NCBI RefSeq assembly: GCF_001580545.1
Contig: NZ_LRBG01000001.1
Span: 186,001-250,000, forward strand
DNA length: 64,000 nucleotides
Origin: Paraburkholderia monticola
Lineage (GTDB): Bacteria > Pseudomonadota > Gammaproteobacteria > Burkholderiales > Burkholderiaceae
Direction: 5' to 3'
The position numbers and the translations under genes were made by a program. Position 1 is the stretch's first letter. Each line of letters starts with the position of its first letter. Shown here in pieces: positions 1-6,838 of the stretch. A model generated the notes under the pieces. The model was not told the DNA's origin. It worked only from the letters and a program-made list of their open reading frames with translations, and searched no databases.

Positions 1-353
1 AAAGAGCGGCATTTCGCCGTCGTTGACGAGGTAGTCCGCGAATATCGACTGCAGCCTCACCTATGTCATGGCGCTGCACGGATGCCCGTACTCGACTCGC
101 CTTACCCGGCTCGCGTCCGAGGCCGGATTCAGAAAAACTTTCGCTGTACAAGTCTCGCAATGGGCGTAGCATGAAATCAATGATTGACCCACGCCCGTTC
201 CCGGCGCCTCCCCGGCAGCCTTTTCCAACGGAATCGGGCCGCTCGCTTTCATCGCAGGCCGAACAACGTGGCCTATCGTGTGGAGACTGAATCCGGTCGT
301 TCACACGCCTTCTTCGTTCCACCGCGTAGTGACGCGGCCGCAAAAGGTTTCTC
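1..353. other. Stretch without a confident gene
   Basis: No gene is convincing here. A plus-strand frame is open from the window edge to a TGA at 172-174 and could be the end of a gene starting outside. On the minus strand a GTG at 58-60 opens a frame that reads out of the window. The two overlap, so at most one is real, and neither product is recognisable. The rest up to about 340 looks like leader sequence for the small ORF at 354. Confidence 0.3.
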
Positions 354-482
354 GTGACAACGGGTTTCCGTCTTTACCGTGGGCTGGAAATCTATTCATG
401 GGTCTATCCGCATTGCCAGGCCGGAACCCATCGGCGCCCGCCCGCGGCAGGACATGCAGGCAACATTGGGGATTCGATATGA
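354..482 (+). CDS. Truncated member of the small Y-[KR]-G family (42 aa)
   Basis: A GTG at 354 follows an AAAAGG ribosome-binding sequence by six bases. The peptide starts VTTGFRLYRGLEIYSWVYPH, which matches the N-terminus of the 94-residue protein encoded at 1649-1933 (MTTIRHYRGLDISLLVYPH). After about 22 residues the similarity stops and the frame becomes Pro/Arg-rich before a TGA. It therefore looks like a family copy broken by a frameshift or recombination. Its stop overlaps the ATG of the next ORF (ATGA at 479-482), so translation may be coupled. It could be a real short peptide or a leader; the homology is seen, the function is unknown. Confidence 0.45.
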   Translation: MTTGFRLYRGLEIYSWVYPHCQAGTHRRPPAAGHAGNIGDSI

Positions 483-718
483 GCAGAACTGATCTGTTGA
501 TGTGGATTCAACGCGACGGTTCCAGCATTGTTGGCCGGTTTCTGCCGTTGGGGGCACGTGCCGAGTTGGATGGCGTCATCCGCGATGGCCGTCACGAGGT
601 CGATTCGGATGCCTATCTGATGTTCGTGTCAATTCGCGCACTGCTACGCAAGGGCGGCATGGCGAGCTGTGATTCGGACCGTGAGGCCGGCCAGATCATG
701 GCACTTCTGAACGCGTAA
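479..718 (+). CDS. Small hypothetical protein (79 aa)
   Basis: The ATG at 479 overlaps the stop of the preceding short ORF in an ATGA junction. A longer in-frame extension exists upstream but its composition looks non-coding and it overlaps the family-like ORF. The product (MSRTDLLMWIQRDG...) is acidic to neutral, has no signal peptide or membrane segment, and has a predicted beta-rich first half (SSIVGRFLPLG) and a helical end (REAGQIMALLNA). I do not recognise the family. Its place in a run of small accessory genes upstream of rpsU suggests a species- or genus-level protein. Confidence 0.5.
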   Translation: MSRTDLLMWIQRDGSSIVGRFLPLGARAELDGVIRDGRHEVDSDAYLMFVSIRALLRKGGMASCDSDREAGQIMALLNA

Positions 719-785
719 TTCGGCCCTCCCCCACCAGGCGCCCCGAAACGATCATGGCCGCGCGACAACCAGGCAAGGAAAGAGA

Positions 786-1001
786 ATGCGCTTCAATTCG
801 ACACGATTCATCATCGACCCGACGCCACGCAGAGCCGACGGCGAGTACATGGCTCATGCCCGCATCAGCACCAGTCGTGCGGACGGCAGCGCCTACGACG
901 TTCGCCTAAGCGGTGATCTTGCGGGCTTCGACGTACGCGACGATGCCATTGCCTATGCAAAGAACTGGGCGCAGGAGTGGCTGGACGCACACTTCGGCTA
1001 A
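786..1001 (+). CDS. Small conserved protein with DPTPRRADGEY motif (71 aa)
   Basis: Start ATG at 786 follows AAGGAAAGAGA. The protein carries DPTPRRADGEY at residues 11-21, then AHARIS, YDVRLSGDLAGFD and an amphipathic C-terminal helix (DDAIAYAKNWAQEWLDAH). A paralogue with 42 of 60 aligned residues identical lies at 54174-54425 on the other strand. The pattern suggests two or three beta strands followed by a helix. The same layout (G-x-Y/F, strand, strand, Ala-rich helix with a Trp or Phe) appears in the proteins at 5616 and 53843. Function unknown; it appears to be a conserved family rather than a spurious ORF. Confidence 0.75.
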   Translation: MRFNSTRFIIDPTPRRADGEYMAHARISTSRADGSAYDVRLSGDLAGFDVRDDAIAYAKNWAQEWLDAHFG

Positions 1002-1376
1002 AGGGTCACACGCATTCGAACGCGATGGGCGTGGTCGGTCGCTCGTACGCCGCGGCCCGGTCAACCGATTTCACGGTACCAGACGTAACAGCACGAATTG
1101 CGCGGATTTTGCCTGACATTGAGCGAGAAATATCGTTACGTAGCGGAGTATCACGCGTATAGTGGCCGCTCGCAGAGCGGCTGTGCCTGACCTTCTTCAA
1201 TTTGGAATTCGAACTATATCCAATGCGATCGAAGGTCATCGCACGCGCCACCGGAGCAAGGATCGCTGTCCCTGCCCCCTTCATCAGACATCACTCATCG
1301 ACGACGGTTTACAGCAGCGAACACCGTCGCGAACGTCCAAACGATTCACGACGCAAACTCACCACCAGGAGAAAAT
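1002..1376 (+). promoter_or_regulatory. Long leader/promoter region of the rpsU paralogue
   Basis: No gene is seen in these 375 bases. The sequence contains TATAGT at 1158-1163 as a possible -10 element, without a good -35 match, which would leave a leader of roughly 200 bases before rpsU. The end carries CACCAGGAGAAAATT, a strong ribosome-binding site for the TTG start at 1377. A long 5' leader before a stress-linked ribosomal protein gene may carry post-transcriptional control, but I could not fold it reliably. Confidence 0.35.
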
Positions 1377-1589
1377 TTGACTACCGTTACCCCCAAACTG
1401 AACGAACCAGTGGAAGTCGCGCTGCGCCGCTTCCGACGTTCGATCGAGAGCACTGGTCTGTTGAAGGAACTGCGGGCCAGGATGGCTTATGAAACACCGA
1501 CTGCGAAGCGCAAGCGAAAGAAGGCTGCGGCTGTGGCCCGGCTACGAAAACAGATCAAACGGTCGATGCCGCCGAAACAGCTGTACTGA
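1377..1589 (+). CDS. rpsU: 30S ribosomal protein bS21
   Basis: The 70-residue product matches bS21: [24 protein letters not shown], then [19 protein letters not shown] and the closing SMPPKQLY. bS21 sits on the 30S platform near the mRNA exit and helps initiation. The start is TTG at 1377, placed by a strong AGGAG six bases upstream and by the family N-terminus; no ATG fits. Burkholderiaceae commonly carry more than one rpsU copy. Here it stands alone, not with dnaG/rpoD, so it is probably an accessory or stress-specific paralogue (inference). Confidence 0.92.
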   Translation: MTTVTPKLNEPVEVALRRFRRSIESTGLLKELRARMAYETPTAKRKRKKAAAVARLRKQIKRSMPPKQLY

Positions 1590-1631
1590 CCGAAAGTTGT
1601 CGTACGGGTAACCGACCCGCCCGCTGTGGAT

Positions 1632-1651
1632 GGACCACTCAGGACCACTCA
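1632..1651. repeat. Tandem 10-bp direct repeat
   Basis: GGACCACTCA occurs twice in direct succession (1632-1641 and 1642-1651). It lies between the convergent ends of rpsU and the minus-strand gene at 1649-1933 and includes that gene's stop codon. Nearby GCCCGC and GCGGGC could pair into a weak bidirectional terminator. Confidence 0.6.
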
Positions 1652-1933
1652 GGCGGGCTCCCAGATGGTGCGATCAGACCCATCACCGTCAATCAACATT
1701 TCGGCGTAGGCCATGGATGCGCGCCGTGCGTCGCCGGCGTGCATGAAAGGACGCTCGCCTGGCACACGGAATAAGCGGCTCCGGGGGCTGTCCATCACGG
1801 AATCGGGTTCGCTGATACGAATCGACGCATCGAATCCGTCCTCGTAATTGTGACCATATCCCGTCTGGGTCGCGCGATGTGGATACACGAGCAGGGAAAT
1901 ATCGAGGCCTCGATAATGGCGAATGGTTGTCAT
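1649..1933 (-). CDS. Small conserved protein, Y-[KR]-G family (94 aa)
   Basis: The ATG at 1933 follows AAAGGAG with good spacing; the longer upstream frame is rejected. The protein opens with MTTIRHYRGLDISLLVYPH, then DGFDASIRI (strand), FRV and GDARRASMAYAEMLID (helix). It is collinear with the protein encoded at 54889-55176, sharing YPH/FPH, GFDA, RIxEPD and AGDARRAS blocks. It is also related in its first 15 residues to the products at 354, 2522, 4135 and 53843. No signal peptide or membrane segment is visible and the function is unknown. It is convergent with rpsU. Confidence 0.78.
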   Translation of the reverse strand: MTTIRHYRGLDISLLVYPHRATQTGYGHNYEDGFDASIRISEPDSVMDSPRSRLFRVPGERPFMHAGDARRASMAYAEMLIDGDGSDRTIWEPA

Positions 1934-2521
1934 GATGTAACTCCTTTGGGCCGCAGCACGCAGCCGTTTATTTGATCGTTGTGCGGATTTGCCGAAGGCG
2001 ATATCCGAACCACCTGGCGAGCCACACCAGCGAGGCGAAGCAGCCCGGATCCGAGCCTCTCGGCGAGAAACCCGGTACACGGACCAAACGGTGATTTAAG
2101 CGGCTTTGCGCCCGTCCTGCCTGCGAGCTTCGCACTTCACATCGGCAAGCGCTCGCTCAGCCGATATTCCGTTTTCGTTTGCACACCGCGTTGCCCCGAA
2201 TTCACGAAACGCGCCACCGCCAGCTTCGCCTCACTTTCGCTACATCATCGGGGGCCGCTTCCGTCGCTTGTGCGACGAAGCCGGCATCCTGGATCCGCCG
2301 GTTGCCACGGGCAGTGGAGAGGGACCGAGGTTGATAGCCGTCGTCAGGTCATTCGGAATAAACCCGGTAACGGTGCGGACAGTGATCCGCTTTGCAGACC
2401 TCTTGATTCAAGATACGCGTGAGGGCGCCCTCGGTCAATTCAATTCTCATAGCAATCTCTGCGCCGCCCCGAATCGCACGTTCCAGGAGTATAGTGAGTC
2501 TCCCCCTGTGGAGTGACCACC
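1934..2521. other. 588 bp without a confident gene
   Basis: Plus-strand frames here are Arg/Ser/Pro-rich and look like shadows. A minus-strand frame 2349-2450 (MRIELTEGALTRILNQEVCK..., 33 residues, CKADHCPHRY near the end) is the only protein-like stretch, but its ribosome-binding site is weak, so I do not call it. TATAGT at 2490-2495 could be a -10 for the gene at 2522. The rest shows no repeat or RNA gene I can support. Confidence 0.35.
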
Positions 2522-2809
2522 ATGTCGACGCACGCTTTTCTTCTCTATAAGGGGTACGAACTTCATCCCCTCGTCTTCGCCCGCACATTCAACCGCTTTG
2601 ACGGGCATTCCCGTTACGCCGAAGGTTATGACATTGCAGTACGGATTTGTCGTCCGGGCGCAATTGCAAGCTCCATCGCAAGCCGTGTTTTCAGACTGAA
2701 TCAACCGCATGCATTCTCCGACTTCGGTATGGCAAGGCGTACCGCTCGGCAGCAGGGAAAGGACATCATCGACGGAAAGGTGAGCGGAGCTTCGGTCATC
2801 GACATGTGA
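2522..2809 (+). CDS. Small conserved protein, Y-[KR]-G family (95 aa)
   Basis: I chose ATG 2522 because GGAG at 2510-2513 is eight bases upstream; an in-frame GTG at 2513 is also possible. The N-terminus MSTHAFLLYKGYELHPLVF carries the family motif, followed by GYDIAVRI (compare GFDASIRI and GFDAAVRI in two other members), SRVFRL and a helical ARRTARQQGKDIIDG. The block order is the same as in the proteins at 1649 and 54889, so it is a more diverged paralogue. There is no signal peptide or membrane segment. Function unknown. Confidence 0.72.
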   Translation: MSTHAFLLYKGYELHPLVFARTFNRFDGHSRYAEGYDIAVRICRPGAIASSIASRVFRLNQPHAFSDFGMARRTARQQGKDIIDGKVSGASVIDM

Positions 2810-2968
2810 AAGGGCTGCTGGTGTGGAATCCACTGATTCGCGCACCTAACCCGAGATAGCGCGGAAGCCTGGTATCGCTGATTTACCGTAAAAAGAGTTC
2901 GCGCGCCGGAAAGGGTATACAGTGAAGAGACCGTCCACACTATGTGGACCGGTCTTTCAGAGGTAGTC

Positions 2969-3151
2969 ATGCGATCAAATATCAAGAAAGCAATCCCTCT
3001 CGCGGCAAATGACACTGCTTACAAGCAGGATCGCCAGGCGCAGCTTCTCATGCTCAAAACTGCGGATGCTGACCGGGCAGACCAGAGGCGCATCCATTAT
3101 TCACTCATCGATCCCACCGCAAGTAAGTGGCGGTTTCCGCTGACACCATAA
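2969..3151 (+). CDS. Possible small basic protein (60 aa)
   Basis: ATG 2969 is preceded by AGAGGTAGTC, an acceptable ribosome-binding site; an earlier in-frame ATG at 2942 has none. The product (MRSNIKKAIPLAANDTAYKQ...) is charged and probably helical in the middle (DRQAQLLMLKTADADRADQRR). TATACAGT at about 2916 resembles a -10 element. It has no match to any family I know and could be spurious, but its composition is more protein-like than neighbouring shadow frames. Confidence 0.35.
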   Translation: MRSNIKKAIPLAANDTAYKQDRQAQLLMLKTADADRADQRRIHYSLIDPTASKWRFPLTP

Positions 3152-3367
3152 AAGGGCCGTTCGTTACGCTCGATATTCCGAATCCGAGCCGACGCTACGA
3201 TACCGCCAGGCATTGCGTTTTTCAGGGAATATAAATATTCCCGGGAAATCACGTTCGAGGTCCATAGCGCAACGCTCAAAGACCTCCGACCCGTACTCGG
3301 ATTCGATGAACGCTCGTTTCCCCTGAACTTTGACGAATGTCGAGAAAAGCGACTTGAAATCGACTGA
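3152..3367 (+). pseudogene. Open frame without a start, possible broken small-family gene
   Basis: This frame is open from a TAA at 3149-3151 to a TGA at 3365-3367 but has no ATG, GTG or TTG. Its second half reads EYKYSREITFEVHSATLKDL then RSFPLNFDECREKRLEI. That faintly resembles the middle of the small protein at 4135 (FDVTFQVKGG... RIPLRNGPF). It may be the 3' part of a decayed paralogue. The similarity is weak and this call is an inference. Confidence 0.25.
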
Positions 3368-3429
3368 CCGCGTATCGCGGCTTCGAGAATCACATCGAAT
3401 TAGCACGAGGTCACTGGAGTCCGATGTGA
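3358..3429 (+). pseudogene. N-terminal fragment of a Y-R-[GS]-F-E family gene
   Basis: The frame reads RLTAYRGFENHIEL before ending at a TGA (3427-3429). At DNA level 3371-3400 matches 4151-4180, the start of the small gene at 4135, with three mismatches in 30 bases. There is no proper start codon and the match ends after about 11 codons, so it is a partial duplication. Its stop overlaps the GTG start of the following receiver-like gene, so it may now act only as leader sequence. Confidence 0.5.
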
Positions 3430-3902
3430 CGAAACAGATTCTGCTCGATGACGAAACAGAATTCTCGCTATGGAAAGCCGCGCGGCAGACCAATAAGAAT
3501 GCGTTTCGTCGCGTCCTGGTGGGCCACAAGGACAGAGCCATCGCAGAGTCGCTGTCGCGTCTCTTATCGCTACGAGGGTATGAAACGTTGGAAGCAACCG
3601 ATCTCACGCGGGTGCGAACGTATCTGCGGAGTTGGAAGCCGGACGCATTCCTGATGGATACACGTCTGGATTTGCGTTTGAATTACCAGCTTGCGCGGGA
3701 AATCCGAACAGAAGCGACGACCGCCAACATGTTGATGCTGGCCATGAGCGATATCTGGCCACTCGATCCCATTCATGCGATGAGGGAGGCCGGGTTCGAC
3801 GGCCACTGCAGGCGACCGCGCTCCCTTTGGCGAATCATCGAGATTCTCGAAAGCTACTCCAAAGCATCCGTCAGCGGCGCGGTTCGGTGTACAAGCCGCT
3901 GA
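3426..3902 (+). CDS. Orphan receiver-like (CheY-fold) protein (158 aa)
   Basis: From GTG 3426 (GGAG six bases upstream) the protein has a receiver-like pattern at residues 28-142. RRVLVGHKD gives the acidic-pocket Asp36. PDAFLMDTRL gives the likely phospho-acceptor Asp78. LAMSD gives Ser108 at the switch position, and CRRP replaces the conserved Lys-Pro with Arg130-Pro131. There is no output domain, only a short variable N-terminus. A longer TTG start at 3330 is possible but would overlap the fragment above. It is a single-domain response regulator, perhaps degenerate; no histidine kinase is nearby. Confidence 0.68.
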   Translation: MTKQILLDDETEFSLWKAARQTNKNAFRRVLVGHKDRAIAESLSRLLSLRGYETLEATDLTRVRTYLRSWKPDAFLMDTRLDLRLNYQLAREIRTEATTANMLMLAMSDIWPLDPIHAMREAGFDGHCRRPRSLWRIIEILESYSKASVSGAVRCTSR

Positions 3903-3984
3903 GCAGGCTTGCTTTCTCACGTAGCCTCGTCCAGTAAGCGATGTTCGACACATCGGTCTGAATCACCAACAATCGTAGTGCACT

Positions 3985-3999
3985 TTACCGAATCGGTAA
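3985..3999. repeat. Perfect 15-bp palindrome
   Basis: TTACCGA-A-TCGGTAA is a perfect 7-bp inverted repeat around one base, lying 86 bases after the receiver-like gene. It lacks a T-tract, so it fits an operator or weak hairpin better than a terminator. Confidence 0.45.
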
Positions 4000-4134
4000 T
4001 TGTGATCCTGAACGTTCCCGCCAACAGACATTTCAAGGCCGTATGGTGGTGTATGCGTGACCATCTGGCCCAGTAGTCGCGTAACCCGTTCAATGTTGTT
4101 CATGCTAGTCTCTGATCACCAGAGGGAGCCTTTC

Positions 4135-4371
4135 ATGCAGCGGGTGATTGCGTATCGCAGCTTCGAGATTCACGTCGAATTGACTCCGGCTACTCAGGAC
4201 ACGTTTGACGTGACCTTTCAGGTAAAAGGCGGCACAAACCTCGAGGTGCTTGGCGCGCGGGGAGGCAGAATACCGCTGCGCAACGGCCCCTTTACCGAAC
4301 GATGGGCCTACCTGATAGCGGAAATCGCCGGTCAAGCCGCAATCGACTTATTACTTGGCCCAGACGACTGA
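4135..4371 (+). CDS. Small protein, Y-R-[GS]-F-E family (78 aa)
   Basis: ATG 4135 follows GAGGGAGCCTTTC, a good ribosome-binding site. The product begins MQRVIAYRSFEIHVELTPA, has a second strand (TFDVTFQV), a short loop and a long C-terminal helix (RWAYLIAEIAGQAAIDLLLG). The N-terminal strand resembles that of the 1649, 2522, 53843 and 54889 proteins, and the beta-beta-helix order resembles 786 and 53843. A 30-bp piece of this gene is duplicated at 3371-3400. Function unknown. Confidence 0.68.
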   Translation: MQRVIAYRSFEIHVELTPATQDTFDVTFQVKGGTNLEVLGARGGRIPLRNGPFTERWAYLIAEIAGQAAIDLLLGPDD

Positions 4372-4560
4372 GTTCCATCTTTGTTCCCTCGCCCCGCGCA
4401 CTCAGTGGTCGTATGGGGTACGACCGACATCGGGCGACTGTTTTTGAACGCGCGCTTCATTGCCTGCATCGCGGGATCATCTCTTGCGGCTGCATTCGGC
4501 AATGCGCCTTCGAAATGCCAGGCCAGCCCACCCCTGAATCAGCCGAACCAAGGAGGATTC

Positions 4561-5364
4561 ATGAAGCTTCGAGTCGGATACGAACTGTCATACGAGTGCC
4601 CGCAACCCACGCCGATGATGCTAATGCTGAACACGCATTTTTCGCATGCGAAGGACATGGTCGTGGCGGATTTGCTCGTTACCGATCCGCCGCTGCCGAT
4701 CAGGCAGTATCGCGATCTGTTCGGCAACCTGTGCAGCCGGATCGTCGCGCCGGCCGGGCGTGTCGCATTGCGCACGACAGCGCTCCTGAATGTATCAAGC
4801 GCCATGGAAACACGGCCCAGCGACGGTTGGGGTCATCCGGTCGAGCAGTTGCCCGACGATACGCTGACATTCCTGTTGGGGAGTCGCTATTGCGAAACCG
4901 ATCTGCTGGTCGAAACAGCGTGGCAGATTTTCGGCCAATGCACCCCGGGCCGCGACACTGTGCTGGCCATCTGCGACTTCGTGCACCGGCACATCGAATT
5001 TGATTACGGGCATGCGCGGCCGACCAAGACCGCATGCGACGTGTACCGCGAACGCAAAGGCGTCTGCCGCGATTTCGCGCATCTGGGCGTCACGCTATGC
5101 CGCGCCATGAATATTCCGGCGCGCTACTGCACCGGCTATATCAGCGACGTGGGCTTGCCGCCCGTTGCCGCGCCGATGGATTTCGCGGGGTGGTTTGAAG
5201 CCTATGTGGGAGGTAGCTGGCAGACCTTCGATCCGCGCAACAACGCGCCGCGCATTGGGCGCGTATTGATGGCGTACGGTCGTGACGCTGCCGATGTGGC
5301 GATCAGCAATGCGTTCGGTCCCGCGGTGCTAACGCACTTCGCGGTTCACTGCGATCAGGAATGA
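4561..5364 (+). CDS. Transglutaminase-like family protein (267 aa)
   Basis: ATG 4561 follows AAGGAGGATTC; the upstream in-frame extension is not needed. The N-terminal half is the beta-rich domain usual in this family. The core has KGVCRDFAHLGVTLCRAMNIPARYCTGY with nucleophile Cys169, and TFDPRNNAPRIGRV with Asp224. The canonical HAW-type His site reads FAGWFEAYVGG, so Ala209 occupies the usual His position. Members normally act as cysteine peptidases or amidases; this one may use another residue or be inactive. It appears monocistronic. Confidence 0.85.
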   Translation: MKLRVGYELSYECPQPTPMMLMLNTHFSHAKDMVVADLLVTDPPLPIRQYRDLFGNLCSRIVAPAGRVALRTTALLNVSSAMETRPSDGWGHPVEQLPDDTLTFLLGSRYCETDLLVETAWQIFGQCTPGRDTVLAICDFVHRHIEFDYGHARPTKTACDVYRERKGVCRDFAHLGVTLCRAMNIPARYCTGYISDVGLPPVAAPMDFAGWFEAYVGGSWQTFDPRNNAPRIGRVLMAYGRDAADVAISNAFGPAVLTHFAVHCDQE

Positions 5365-5615
5365 CCGAGCTACCATGACGGATTCGATCGGTCGATGCAA
5401 CAACGCGATGAGATCGTTCAGGCGATCCAACAGACTCACCGGCTGCGGCGATCTGCGGCGGTCTATACCTGATCATGACGACCCTGCGGCCGGGTAACGC
5501 GACCTCGCCAGCTCGCGTTTGAGGGTTTTCCTTAGCCTCCGGCATGGCAACAATGACAATGGTTAGCCGTCGACGGACATGCTAGGATTTCCCTCAAACA
5601 ACTCCGGAGACTGCT

Positions 5616-5999
5616 ATGCCGTTCATCTGCGAAAACGTTGAATGTCGTGCCGTGCTGGCCCGCGGGCAGGTCAGATCCAATCGCGAGGACGAGGGTTGGT
5701 GCTTCTACTGTCCGGATTGCAAAGTCAGGAACGAGTTGAAAGATGTTGGTGTACCTGGCGGCCCTGTCGAATTGGTTCAGCCAGAAAGACCCAATCTTCC
5801 GCACAGGATAATCGCGGCCGCTCGTCCATTGGAGGACGGCAGGTACGCAGCGCAATTGCGCGTTCAGAGGGCACTCGGTATGAAAGGAACATACGGGGTC
5901 GAGGAGCGCTGGGAGCAGCTCGGTGTTTTCCCCGACGCGAAAGAGGCCATAGCGCATGCCAAGTCTTTCGCAACAGACCTGCTGGAGCAAAAGGCCTAG
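5616..5999 (+). CDS. Zinc-ribbon protein with C-terminal small beta/helix domain (127 aa)
   Basis: The start follows CCGGAG. Residues 5-35 contain CENVEC and CFYCPDC, a probable four-Cys zinc ribbon. After a Pro-rich linker, residues 65-125 (RIIAAARPLEDGRYAAQLRV, then ERWEQLGVFPDAKEAIAHAKSFATDLL) resemble the layout of the 71-residue protein at 786: GEYMAHARI, strand, then a helix with AIAYAKNWAQEWL. I read this as a metal ribbon fused to the same small module. GCTAGGAT at 5600-5607 may be the -10. Function unknown; a nucleic-acid or protein adaptor role would be speculation. Confidence 0.72.
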   Translation: MPFICENVECRAVLARGQVRSNREDEGWCFYCPDCKVRNELKDVGVPGGPVELVQPERPNLPHRIIAAARPLEDGRYAAQLRVQRALGMKGTYGVEERWEQLGVFPDAKEAIAHAKSFATDLLEQKA

Positions 6000-6188
6000 T
6001 CGAGAGTGGCACCTTGAATTGCGCCATACCTGGCGATGCGCGGATCATTACGGCAGTCCCACAACCGTAGATCCGCGCGACAACGTGGTGCCTGACGTTG
6101 TCCATGCCGTGCAGAACAAACGGATACCGTACCCCCCGAATCCTCCACCCAACAGGATGTGACCGGCCTGGATTCAACGAGCCTCAAC

Positions 6189-6647
6189 TCACGAAGGACC
6201 ACTCGCAGCGAGCTTGACAAATAGTCTGGCCGCTTCGTTGCCATGGGACAAAGCGCGCAGTGCGAGCGAGAGCGCTAGCTGTGCGTCGTGGGAGACCGCG
6301 CTACGATCCTGATCGAACAGCTTGACCGCGTGGCGCATATGCTGCGCCGCCTGCGTGTGAAGCTCCACGGCTGCCGCATGAAGTTTTGCGACGTCGGCGG
6401 CAGTGACGCCTGCCCCGGTGGATGGCGGCGTTATGGACGACGTATTGGTGCTGTGCGCGCCAGCGTCGTGTGCCTGGTCGATCGCATGCAACGTGTGGCC
6501 ATGGGCCAGCATCGCCTGATGTGCGGCGTGGGCAAAGTCTCGACCGTCCTCGAAATGCCGCGACGCCTCGCGGTGATGTCGCGCGGCCTGTTCGTGGTGT
6601 GACGCCGCCGCTTCGAGATGACCTTTCTTGCTATGTTTCGTGTTCAC
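6189..6647 (-). CDS. His/Ala-rich helical protein (152 aa)
   Basis: GTG 6647 follows AAGGAG five bases upstream. The protein is unusually rich in His, Ala and Gln: HLEAAASHHEQAARHHREASRHFEDG near the N-terminus, then AAVELHTQAAQHMRHAVKLF, separated by a Thr/Ser/Pro linker. Both segments look like amphipathic helices that could pair as a hairpin. His spacing could bind metal, but that is inference. No signal peptide or membrane segment is visible. I know similar hypothetical proteins in Burkholderiaceae but not a function. Confidence 0.75.
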   Translation of the reverse strand: MNTKHSKKGHLEAAASHHEQAARHHREASRHFEDGRDFAHAAHQAMLAHGHTLHAIDQAHDAGAHSTNTSSITPPSTGAGVTAADVAKLHAAAVELHTQAAQHMRHAVKLFDQDRSAVSHDAQLALSLALRALSHGNEAARLFVKLAASGPS

Positions 6648-6838
6648 GCCGGCTCCTTGGCAACTTCAGAACTGACTCCGATGGCGACCGGTTCGAAGAC
6701 ACCATGGCAAGTCGCAACAGCGTCCTAATCTACACCACTTGCGCCTTCTGCGGCATTTGCGTCTCGCGGAAATTCTTTTGCCGTCTTTGAGCCGGAGCAC
6801 GGTCGCGTCGGTAAAGCGCGCAAAGTGACTTGCCGAGA

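Noticed and set aside
2349..2450. 33-residue minus-strand peptide with CKADHCPHRY
   Set aside because: Protein-like but too short, with a weak ribosome-binding site and no second copy in the window.
1..6650. Genomic island or prophage at the left end
   Set aside because: Many small unknown genes, but no integrase, attachment repeats, tRNA or phage structural gene could be found.
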